Shown piece after piece: positions 33,966 through 41,625 of a stretch of DNA of 64,000 bases (position 1 is the stretch's first letter; the number at the start of each line of letters is the position of its first letter). The position numbers were made by a program, and so were the translations under genes. The notes beneath the pieces are model-generated. The model had not been told where the DNA came from. It did not search any database and worked only from the letters and a program-made list of their open reading frames with translations. This stretch comes from an uncultured Prevotellaceae bacterium (GTDB lineage: Bacteria; Bacteroidota; Bacteroidia; Bacteroidales; Bacteroidaceae), in the NCBI GenBank assembly GCA_900318885.1, contig ONMN01000001.1, forward strand, positions 29,068 to 93,067. Direction: 5' to 3'.

Positions 33966-36419
33966 TTACCAACGATATTTGTTTTTTATTTGTTTAAAAA
34001 CGGGTATGTCGCAGACTGATGCGAACAGCAAAATACAGGCTCTTACTTTAATTGCATCCTGCCCAAAGATGTCATAAACCGACATTTCACTATTCAGCAC
34101 AGCCTCGCAGATTCCAACTAGACGCTCTCGAAGCACAGGATGCTCAATGTAAGCTTTGGCTTCTTCTCGTCCATTGATACCATAGAACTGGGCAATCTCA
34201 GAATGGCCCAATCCTTTCATCTGAGGGAACACGTACCAAATCCAATGCCCTCGCTTGTGCCCGTTCTTCACCTCCTGCAAAGCCTCAGCATAAGTACCAG
34301 TACCATCATAGAGGCCTCCACTATCCTGCGCTTTCACAAAGCGTTGAAGGTTCTTTTTCCTGGCTTCGTCCCATTCTATAGGCAGGTCATCATATTCTTC
34401 CAAATCATAATCACCATATTGCATCGAAATTGACAATTGCTTGATTAATTGATTTCCAAATCCTTTGGGTACATACATCCTCTTAAAATAGCCCTCAAAA
34501 GCAACTAGTTCACCAAAGTTCTTCAAACTTCTTGGGAAATAGATCTCCTTTATCCTACTATATCGGAAGGCTTTATCTCCGATGGTTGTTACACCTTCTG
34601 GAATAATCAGTCTTTCTGCTTTGCAGTGCATAAATGCCCTCGCAGTGATAATTTCTAGTTCTCGAGGCAGTTTTGGAGTCTTTACATTTTGAGGACACGC
34701 TATTAACCTTGTTTTACCCTTATTATATAAGACTCCATCTACAGAGCAGAAATGGTCATTATTCTTATCAACATTAATGGATTCCATCATAGAGCACCAA
34801 AGAAATGCATCTTCCCCAATCTCTTGAACGCCAGCACCTATATTTATAGATTTGAGATTGCATGACTCGAATGATTCTTTACCTATCAACCTCACTCCGC
34901 TTGGGATTGTCAAATTTTCTAGTGATGTCCTTTGAAATGCACCTCCCACGATTTCAATTACAGTTTCAGGAACAACGAATTCATCCATAGGTTTCCCCCA
35001 GCATACCCAATCCGAATCTTCGTATTCATATTCTGTTGTTGTATAGATTGCGGTGCTCGCTTTTACATCTTGCTCATTTTCAACCAAGATTCTTTGGCCT
35101 GCATGAAGCATATGAAGTCTGTCTTCACCATTCTCCAATAGCCTTGGTCGGACATAATCTCCTTCACGATGAATAATCTCTTTATATGTTTTCCCCGAGT
35201 TATCATCCGTTACATATTTGAATGTAATACCCTCAAACAGATTCTTGAATGTAATTCGACAATCTTCTTTTACTTTATACTCGCTAGGTATCTCTGATTT
35301 TAATTTAAGTTTTGGCTCGCGAAAACCATTAACATCAGGTTCAAGTGGAGCAGCGACAAGAGGAACTCGGATTAAAGTGGTCTTATCTGCATTATAAAGT
35401 GCACCATTTTCTGAGGTATAAAAACGATTACCTTCTTCTACTGTGATAGAAGTTAACTGCCAGCAATTCTCGAAGCAGTGATAACCTATTTTTTCAACAC
35501 TCTTGGGAATAACTGGTGAAATAATCGCAGAGCTTTCAAATGCTGATTTACCTATAGATACAAGATGATTGGGGAATACCACCTCTTCAAGCTGCTTACA
35601 TTGCAAGAATGCTTCCCTGCCAATCTCTGTGACTTTATCTGGTATAATGATCTTCTTTAGGCCACTTCCTTTAAAGGCTTCATTCCCAATAGCCTCGAGG
35701 CTATTGGGAAGATCCACTTCATATAAATTTGCAAGGCCACAATAGCCAAGTCCATATGCTGTCAGTTGCCAAAATGCTTGATCTTCAATTCTTTGGACCC
35801 CATCCCTCACTTTGTAATATGTAAGGGTGTCTTCTCCTATATATCTTATAAAGGTCTTACCATCTTGTGAATATACTCCACCAAAGGCATCTATTAAACA
35901 ATCACCAAAATCATAATCCACATATTCACCATCATCAAAATACTTCCCATCAAAAGGCTCCAACGGCATAGTTTGTGCGTACAAATTACGAGGTGGAACG
36001 CATGCGATTTTACCATCTTTATCGTATAGAATTCCGTTCTTGCTGGTATATCCATCTATTTCATCTTCAAAAAGACAGATATTGGCCAAGTTGTTGAAAA
36101 CCTTCTTGTACTTGAAGGCATAATCAGCATTGCGATCTTTCCCGTAATCTAAATAGGGCTTCAGATAAGTGTGCCCTGCATACATGGTAATAGGAGTCTT
36201 CCGAAACCTGAACATATCCCAGAAAAAGGATGCCGTATCGTATCGGATATCGTTAATAACCGATCCGTCTGGCATACGGATACCATCTGGAACAATCAAT
36301 ACTCCATCTATTATTAGTTTGTAAGGTGAGAATAGTACGATATATCCATCCTCAACACCACAGATATCTGGATCAAAGTCTAATATCTGATATTGCTTGT
36401 TGTTCTTCTTATTTTCCAT
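33966..36419 (-). CDS. LRR_5 repeats fused to a C-terminal DUF1810 domain
   Basis: About 817 aa, no signal peptide. Several LRR_5 blocks (about 210-330 and 480-640: LTIPSGVRLIGKESF, LIIPEGVTTIGDKAF) with loose segments between. The last about 135 residues are DUF1810 (FVKAQD..TYAEALQEVKNGHKRGHWIWYVFPQMKGLG up to the C-terminus), normally a stand-alone small protein. The start at 36419 is chosen because it overlaps the upstream gene by only 11 nt; 36425, 36428 or 36455 are possible. Function unknown. Central gene of the AT-rich operon. Confidence 0.72.
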   Translation of the reverse strand: MENKKNNKQYQILDFDPDICGVEDGYIVLFSPYKLIIDGVLIVPDGIRMPDGSVINDIRYDTASFFWDMFRFRKTPITMYAGHTYLKPYLDYGKDRNADYAFKYKKVFNNLANICLFEDEIDGYTSKNGILYDKDGKIACVPPRNLYAQTMPLEPFDGKYFDDGEYVDYDFGDCLIDAFGGVYSQDGKTFIRYIGEDTLTYYKVRDGVQRIEDQAFWQLTAYGLGYCGLANLYEVDLPNSLEAIGNEAFKGSGLKKIIIPDKVTEIGREAFLQCKQLEEVVFPNHLVSIGKSAFESSAIISPVIPKSVEKIGYHCFENCWQLTSITVEEGNRFYTSENGALYNADKTTLIRVPLVAAPLEPDVNGFREPKLKLKSEIPSEYKVKEDCRITFKNLFEGITFKYVTDDNSGKTYKEIIHREGDYVRPRLLENGEDRLHMLHAGQRILVENEQDVKASTAIYTTTEYEYEDSDWVCWGKPMDEFVVPETVIEIVGGAFQRTSLENLTIPSGVRLIGKESFESCNLKSINIGAGVQEIGEDAFLWCSMMESINVDKNNDHFCSVDGVLYNKGKTRLIACPQNVKTPKLPRELEIITARAFMHCKAERLIIPEGVTTIGDKAFRYSRIKEIYFPRSLKNFGELVAFEGYFKRMYVPKGFGNQLIKQLSISMQYGDYDLEEYDDLPIEWDEARKKNLQRFVKAQDSGGLYDGTGTYAEALQEVKNGHKRGHWIWYVFPQMKGLGHSEIAQFYGINGREEAKAYIEHPVLRERLVGICEAVLNSEMSVYDIFGQDAIKVRACILLFASVCDIPVFKQIKNKYRW

Positions 36420-37458
36420 CGTCATCATTGTTTTGTACGCTATACAACTTTTCATTAACGAAGGTAAAGTGTGGATAATTCATCTCCAATACCTCAATAG
36501 GATCAAGTGGTTCAAGTTCTATTTTTTTATGAACATACGAGCCATTCTTTATTACTTTGGTTTCCATGAAACTGCCATTGTTGCCATCGAGATTATTCCA
36601 AAGGAGATTAACGAAGTACCCTTTGTCGTCTTTATGGTAATCAATCACACCCTTATTGAAACTATAACTTATCCCATCAAGTCCAGCGGGCAACGACCTG
36701 ACGACTATGTAAGAATGATTTCCATCTTCGTCGTTAAAGAATATTGAAGGAGATATGCTCATGATGTCACAAGTTGCGATATTGGAACACCCTCTATCCA
36801 TCAAATATAATGCGATTTCATTGATTGCACGAGTATGCAGTTCATATTTTGTCATAATTGGTGGAACAAAATCTTCTTGCACATCAAAATCTATTGGCTG
36901 AAGAGTTTCGGCATCAAGTACGGGAGTCTGCTCATCATATATCTCTCCTGATTGGGTGACTGGGATGATACTTGGGTATAGACAATTGCTCATGCACTCT
37001 CGAAAGAAATTCTCTGAATCTTGTGAACTAATCCACACTTCTCCATTTTCCATGACTACACCTATGAGACAACTATACACCGTCTTCTTGTATGTAAAAC
37101 ACAAGTGATGAAAGCATGGACGTGTGGCAGAGTACTTTAGCCAACAGAAATCAGGATCGAATTCATTATTAACGATGAATCGGCCAGATATAAATTGGGC
37201 AACATTTTTGGAAATGTTATATAAGTCATCATCGCCAAAAGTACCTTTTTCAACAACATGAAGCCCATTGGACGCCATCCCGTCATTACTCCATTTCTTA
37301 TAGAGACCAGTTTGGAATTCATACTCTTCCTGACTCAGAAAGCCTTGGCAATAATTATCGTATATCTGACACAGTTCATCAGCATAAGCTAATGTAGATG
37401 TATCACCAGTTTCTGTTTCATTCTTTCTTATTCCCAAAATGTTTTTAATTATTCCCAT
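36409..37458 (-). CDS. Hypothetical protein (AT-rich operon)
   Basis: 349 aa, not recognised. No signal peptide or membrane segment. Acidic, with an aromatic-rich middle (about 100-140) and two beta-rich blocks towards the C-terminus (YIVVRSLPAGLDG.., YFVNLLWNNLDG..). It overlaps the LRR-DUF1810 gene by 11 nt, so they are probably made together. Low GC like its neighbours. Confidence 0.6.
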   Translation of the reverse strand: MGIIKNILGIRKNETETGDTSTLAYADELCQIYDNYCQGFLSQEEYEFQTGLYKKWSNDGMASNGLHVVEKGTFGDDDLYNISKNVAQFISGRFIVNNEFDPDFCWLKYSATRPCFHHLCFTYKKTVYSCLIGVVMENGEVWISSQDSENFFRECMSNCLYPSIIPVTQSGEIYDEQTPVLDAETLQPIDFDVQEDFVPPIMTKYELHTRAINEIALYLMDRGCSNIATCDIMSISPSIFFNDEDGNHSYIVVRSLPAGLDGISYSFNKGVIDYHKDDKGYFVNLLWNNLDGNNGSFMETKVIKNGSYVHKKIELEPLDPIEVLEMNYPHFTFVNEKLYSVQNNDDDGK

Positions 37459-37673
37459 ATTTTTTATTTTTGTGATTGTTATAGTTGTAATGTATCAGAA
37501 GTACATCAAGGGATACTCTCAGGTCTTTTATCCTGCTAGGACCTCTACTCATCCTTGCTATATAGGCCCTTCTATGTTCAATTCCAAACACCGTCATCTA
37601 AATCATGCCGAGTTACCTTTGTGAGTTGTTTGTAATCTTTCATTATTTACTTTACATTATTTTAGAATGTATA
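37459..37673. other. Spacer inside the AT-rich operon
   Basis: A 215-nt gap. It holds a 21-codon minus-strand reading frame (37578-37643, starts MKDYKQLTK) that may be the remnant of a deleted gene. No -7 element on the minus strand is convincing. Confidence 0.35.
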
Positions 37674-38369
37674 TTAGTGCCATGAGTATCTCATGTTTAC
37701 CTGATGATAATAATCGTCAATTATATTGCGAACGTCGGAATTATTAACAAGTTCTTTGATGCCCTTTTTACACCGAGAAACACTATCTACTTGAAACTGT
37801 ATTGAGAAGAATTGACGGTACACATCTATTACTTGATCAGAAATTTCGTCTATCACATATGGTGGCAATGTAGCCCCCCAGTTCTGCTTATACTCTAAAA
37901 TCATATCAGTTGCATATATCACACAAGACTTTTCTAAATCTGGGAGATATATGTTTTTCTCAAAATCACATGTAAGTTTTTTTATATTCTCTATTATGTC
38001 CTGCTTAAAATGTTCTCTCATATCAGGTAAATGTCTCCATGAGTAACCCATAAATGATAGAGCAGAGTCCATAATTTCAGTTGACCTCAGCTGACTTTTG
38101 TTCATGTCAACGCCATTGTTGTTATTCACATGATCAGAATACTCTTTATAAGTTATTTCGCGAATACCTTTTTTCGAAATTGGGACATATATGCCTTCGC
38201 TTATTTTTACAACATAAGCCCTGGGGGTTATTTTTACTAATTCACCAACCATCCCATTTTGAGGGTAAAAATCGTGTTTTCTCCATTCGTCTATGTTGGC
38301 ATAAACTCCGTCAATAAATTCCATTGTATTCCAATAACACTCTTTATTATCTGTTATAATTACGTACAT
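37674..38369 (-). CDS. Hypothetical protein (AT-rich operon)
   Basis: 231 aa, not recognised. The first 75 residues look like a small beta-barrel domain (VGELVKITPRAYVVKISEGIYVPISKKGIREIT). The rest is alpha-helical. No signal peptide. It follows the 344-aa gene by 21 nt. Confidence 0.58.
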   Translation of the reverse strand: MYVIITDNKECYWNTMEFIDGVYANIDEWRKHDFYPQNGMVGELVKITPRAYVVKISEGIYVPISKKGIREITYKEYSDHVNNNNGVDMNKSQLRSTEIMDSALSFMGYSWRHLPDMREHFKQDIIENIKKLTCDFEKNIYLPDLEKSCVIYATDMILEYKQNWGATLPPYVIDEISDQVIDVYRQFFSIQFQVDSVSRCKKGIKELVNNSDVRNIIDDYYHQVNMRYSWH

Positions 38370-38390
38370 GTAAAATGATTTATATTATTA

Positions 38391-39425
38391 CTAATTTTTC
38401 GTTAAGTTGTAAAAATATGGTAGAGGTAAGGTATTATCACTATAAATGGATCTTATAGCCTTAAATTGAAATTGTTGTATTTCCATTACTTCATAGTTAA
38501 TAGGAGTAAATTTGAATGCTTTGCTCCTTTCTGTACTGGTTAATCTCAGATAAAGATCATTGATTGTGATAAAAGGCTCAATCTCATGATAATCATTATG
38601 TTCTTTCTCAAATTTATCGAACACATTGACAATATTATCTGCTTTGTCAAATGATCCACAATAAAGCGAAATGAACGATAGCAAATTGTCATCTTGAAGA
38701 TTCATCTTTTCGGCAAGTATCGAATATAAAAAAAGGATATCCTCTAATGTATATTCTCCAAATATGTGAGAGTCTTTAATACTTGTATAGTCTTTATACC
38801 TATTATGTAGAACAATCATGGCATAGTTGGTTTTCCCCACAGTAAATTTTAACCAGTTTTCTTGAAAATACAAACCATATTTTTTCACTGCTTCTGCCTT
38901 AAATTGAGGAACGAATAAAGAATGACGAGTACCATATATGAAGTCAAGATATTGTTCTAAAACATCATGATAAGGCATCTCCATTATAGGAGTACAACAA
39001 CGACAATATGGAGCAAATATTCTTTCCTTCATAATGAAAGCACTTAAGAAATGGTTATTAGGAGATATTTCTCGCAATAGTGGCCTAGACCTAGAGAATA
39101 GTAGATTAACAAGATGGACAAAAGTGTATCTGTCATACACATTGTTGAGATTCAGCTCAACATCAGTATTATCAGGTTTCACCCCATCCTTTGTATACCT
39201 TTTGTTATAAAAACTCTGAGGAATTATAACTGGTTTAAAACTCTGAGATCGGAAGAAAAAATCAATGAAAACATCGTCTATATAACTTTGAATAACATCA
39301 ATTTTGTCTTTCGAGGCTATAACATTACGGTTTTTATTCATAATGTCACTACCCGTCATTTCCAAATAGTTGTGGAAATGAAGGTCAGCAATTAACTTAT
39401 CAATTAATTCTTCCGATCTAATCAT
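38391..39425 (-). CDS. Hypothetical protein (AT-rich operon)
   Basis: 344 aa, not recognised; mostly helical, with a Cys pair in YCRCC (about residue 137). No signal peptide or membrane segment. It begins 12 nt after the gene at 39438-39866. High A/T and Asn/Ile/Lys content, unlike the flanking housekeeping genes. Confidence 0.58.
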   Translation of the reverse strand: MIRSEELIDKLIADLHFHNYLEMTGSDIMNKNRNVIASKDKIDVIQSYIDDVFIDFFFRSQSFKPVIIPQSFYNKRYTKDGVKPDNTDVELNLNNVYDRYTFVHLVNLLFSRSRPLLREISPNNHFLSAFIMKERIFAPYCRCCTPIMEMPYHDVLEQYLDFIYGTRHSLFVPQFKAEAVKKYGLYFQENWLKFTVGKTNYAMIVLHNRYKDYTSIKDSHIFGEYTLEDILFLYSILAEKMNLQDDNLLSFISLYCGSFDKADNIVNVFDKFEKEHNDYHEIEPFITINDLYLRLTSTERSKAFKFTPINYEVMEIQQFQFKAIRSIYSDNTLPLPYFYNLTKN

Positions 39426-39437
39426 GAGCTATTTCCA

Positions 39438-39866
39438 TCATTTCATTTTCACGGGACGAACCGCATGGCATCTTTGAACATCTGCACATCCGTCTTCCGC
39501 CCAACTATCACATATCATCAGATTCCATGCTAAACCAGGACGAATTCCTCCTGTTTCATTTGTCCAATAAAAGCCATTAACGCCTCTACCTTGTAATGTT
39601 CCATCAATTCTTCCACACGCTGGCATAAAAATGGTTTTACCATTGGGACCCGTGAATTCGCACCCGTTGATGCCATTTCTTGTTTTCCACTCCCTCTTGC
39701 AAAAGAATTTTAATTCTAGTATTTGTCTATGTGTAGGAAGTGTAACACCTTGCCTTTGTGCATCGGCAAAGTTGAACATCGTGCCATAGTCAGCAGAAGA
39801 ATCCGCTCCTAAATTACAATCACTCCAACATGTCCCAGACTGGAGACCTAAATCTACAAAGTTCAT
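39438..39866 (-). CDS. FISUMP/DUF1566-like protein
   Basis: 142 aa. It opens NFVDLGLQSGTCWSDCNLGA, the usual first line of the Bacteroidetes family typified by VDLGLPSGTLWA, and ends RCHAVRPVK. Such domains are usually surface-exposed and lectin-fold-like; here no signal peptide is present. The start at 39866 is chosen because the -7 TATATTTGC (39896-39904) lies above it and the longer reading adds only unlike residues. First gene of the AT-rich operon. Confidence 0.7.
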   Translation of the reverse strand: MNFVDLGLQSGTCWSDCNLGADSSADYGTMFNFADAQRQGVTLPTHRQILELKFFCKREWKTRNGINGCEFTGPNGKTIFMPACGRIDGTLQGRGVNGFYWTNETGGIRPGLAWNLMICDSWAEDGCADVQRCHAVRPVKMK

Positions 39867-39895
39867 ATTATTTGTTTTTAAGTTAATATTTGTTT

Positions 39896-39904
39896 GCAAA
39901 TATA
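39896..39904 (-). promoter_or_regulatory. AT-rich operon -7 element
   Basis: TATATTTGC on the minus strand, 30 nt before the FISUMP-like start. A second candidate, TATCTTTGC, is at 40096-40104. Confidence 0.45.
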
Positions 39905-39983
39905 GATAATTTTGTTGAAACTTGCAAGAAATCAGACGGAAATTTCATCTGTCAAGACAAAATCACCGTCTGAGAGTATGAAA

Positions 39984-40088
39984 TTACTCCTTGGCTAAAG
40001 CCCTTATCAAATTTTGAATCATCTTGCTTTGAAGATGGCAGGTGCCAGTCCCTTGCCATAACTTGCCATAACCGTCTTCAATCATCAT
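39984..40088 (-). CDS. Possible small protein, 34 codons, with leaderless-type start
   Basis: Begins MMIEDGYGKLWQGTG. TATCTTTGC at 40096-40104 lies 7 nt upstream, so transcription would start about at the ATG. The middle is encoded by a hairpin repeat, which argues for a non-coding element instead. Low certainty. It fills much of the gene-free stretch 39905-40212. Confidence 0.2.
   Translation of the reverse strand: MMIEDGYGKLWQGTGTCHLQSKMIQNLIRALAKE
40029..40081. repeat. Hairpin repeat with conserved loop, copy 2
   Basis: Inner stem TGGCA (40036-40040) / TGCCA (40054-40058); outer arms TTGAAGA (40029-40035) / TCTTCAA (40075-40081). The 30 nt at 40031-40060 are identical to 41530-41559. Confidence 0.75.
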
Positions 40089-40148
40089 ATTTTTTGCAAA
40101 GATAGCGATTTTCCGTGAAAACCTGCAAATTATCTCAACTATTTGTTG

Positions 40149-40157
40149 TACCTTTGC
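40149..40157 (+). promoter_or_regulatory. TonB-C protein -7 element
   Basis: TACCTTTGC on the plus strand, 55 nt before the start at 40213. Confidence 0.6.
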
Positions 40158-40212
40158 AGGCGTGACGCAGTTTAATACAAATATTGTTTAACCCTTACTA
40201 TTGTGATGGCTT

Positions 40213-40623
40213 ATGAAGAAAGTATTTTTAGTATTATTGGCTTGTGTGATAGCAGTTGGCATTCAGGCGCAGAACAAGAATAATTCGAATGGAGACAAAG
40301 GTTCGGCAAATCAGTCAGATCCGAACCGTATATACGAGTTTGCTGAAGATATGCCAGAATTCATTGGTGGTCTCAAGGCCTACGAGAAGTGGCTAAAAAA
40401 GCATGGCAATCATCTGGATGAAAGTGGACGCTGTGTTGTGCAGTTTGTCGTAGAGAGGGATGGTTCTATAAGCAATGCGAAAATCTATAAGTCTGGTTCT
40501 CCCACAATAAATGCCGAGGCCCTCCGCTTGGTGAACGCGATGCCCAAGTGGAAGCCCGGTAAGGTTGATGGTAAGCCTGCTCGCATAAGATACACGCTTC
40601 CCTTCGTCTACATATCTAGATAA
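40213..40623 (+). CDS. TonB C-terminal domain protein
   Basis: 136 aa with a signal peptide (ends ..GIQAQ). Residues about 45-135 form a TonB_C fold (VVQFVVERDGSISNAKI.., EALRLVNAMPKWKPGK, RIRYTLPFVY). Unlike true TonB it has no N-terminal membrane anchor or Pro-rich spacer, so it is likely a periplasmic accessory or a TonB-C protein of unknown partner. The CPBP protease follows after 45 nt. Confidence 0.85.
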   Translation: MKKVFLVLLACVIAVGIQAQNKNNSNGDKGSANQSDPNRIYEFAEDMPEFIGGLKAYEKWLKKHGNHLDESGRCVVQFVVERDGSISNAKIYKSGSPTINAEALRLVNAMPKWKPGKVDGKPARIRYTLPFVYISR

Positions 40624-40668
40624 GGGGCACAGAACACAGCAGATTTTAATTAATACGGGGATTAAAGA

Positions 40669-41499
40669 ATGAAGGGGTTACTTAGAGGAATAGGATATTT
40701 CCTGTTATATATGGTATTTACCATAGCTATTCAAGTCGTATTGTCGATTGTGATCGTTCAGATTGCAGCCGGCATGGGTATCGCTGGCCAGACTCAGATA
40801 GAAGACTTCGCGAATAAGAATATCCTGGGCATGACTATCGTTTCAGGACTGCTAACCGTTTTATTCTTATACTTTTTGTTTAAGATCCCGAAGAAAGATA
40901 TCAGGAAAGAATGGCAGCTGAACAGCTTTGCTTTTCGAGATCTTATAAAAGCGTGTCTGTTGTCATTTTCATTATCAAGCTTGTTTTCCCTTTTGACATT
41001 AAATGCGGACATTGAGAATTCAAGGCTGATAACTGATTCGGCACAATACTATTCGTCTATGGTGCCTTATATGGGGACATTATTTATGGTTATTAATCTT
41101 CTTGTTATTGCGCCTGCTGCTGAAGAGTTAGCCTTAAGAGGAATCGTTTATACCCGCATCGAAAAGGAACTAAAACCAATTGTAGCAATAATTGTCAGCG
41201 CTGTTTTGTTTGGCTTGATGCATTTTATGGCTGGAGGGATCATACTTGTTGCAGGTGCAGCAATAATGGGATTGATCTTCGGATTGTTGATGCATAAATA
41301 CAGATCACTGTGGCTCTGTATAATCGCTCATATATGTGCTAACTTATCCAACTTCATATATTCGAAAGAACAATTTGCTTCAAGTGGTCTGAAGATTGGT
41401 CTGGTATGTGTATTCAGTGTCACATTTTTGGCTGTTTTGATTTGGATATTCAGTGAAAAAAGGCAGCGCACAAAGGAATCACGGGGTCTGTTCTACTGA
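40669..41499 (+). CDS. CPBP-family intramembrane metalloprotease (CAAX-like)
   Basis: A 276-aa polytopic membrane protein with about 8 helices. The Abi/CPBP motifs are visible: EELALRG (about residue 152, E-E-x-x-x-R), then FGLMH and AHICANLSNF, giving the metal-binding His/Glu set. The family includes prenyl-protein proteases and bacteriocin-immunity proteins; here the substrate is unknown. It is co-transcribed with the TonB-C gene. A hairpin repeat lies 30 nt after its stop. Confidence 0.85.
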   Translation: MKGLLRGIGYFLLYMVFTIAIQVVLSIVIVQIAAGMGIAGQTQIEDFANKNILGMTIVSGLLTVLFLYFLFKIPKKDIRKEWQLNSFAFRDLIKACLLSFSLSSLFSLLTLNADIENSRLITDSAQYYSSMVPYMGTLFMVINLLVIAPAAEELALRGIVYTRIEKELKPIVAIIVSAVLFGLMHFMAGGIILVAGAAIMGLIFGLLMHKYRSLWLCIIAHICANLSNFIYSKEQFASSGLKIGLVCVFSVTFLAVLIWIFSEKRQRTKESRGLFY

Positions 41500-41529
41500 T
41501 CACTTTCTCACAGTCCCTGCACCACAGCA

Positions 41530-41559
41530 GAAGATGGCAGGTGCCAGTCCCTTGCCATA
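41530..41559. repeat. Hairpin repeat with conserved loop, copy 3
   Basis: Stem TGGCA (41535-41539) / TGCCA (41553-41557). Identical over 30 nt to 40031-40060, so the TonB-C/CPBP pair lies between direct copies. Confidence 0.75.
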
Positions 41560-41589
41560 TCCGATGGTGCAAGAGGTCGGAAAATGAAA

Positions 41590-41619
41590 TAGGAGGAAAA
41601 ATGTTTCATTTTCCTCCTA
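41590..41619 (-). terminator. Terminator after the C10 protease
   Basis: Perfect 11-bp stem TAGGAGGAAAA (41590-41600) / TTTTCCTCCTA (41609-41619), followed on the minus strand by a T-rich tail. Confidence 0.7.
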
Positions 41620-41625
41620 CTCGAT

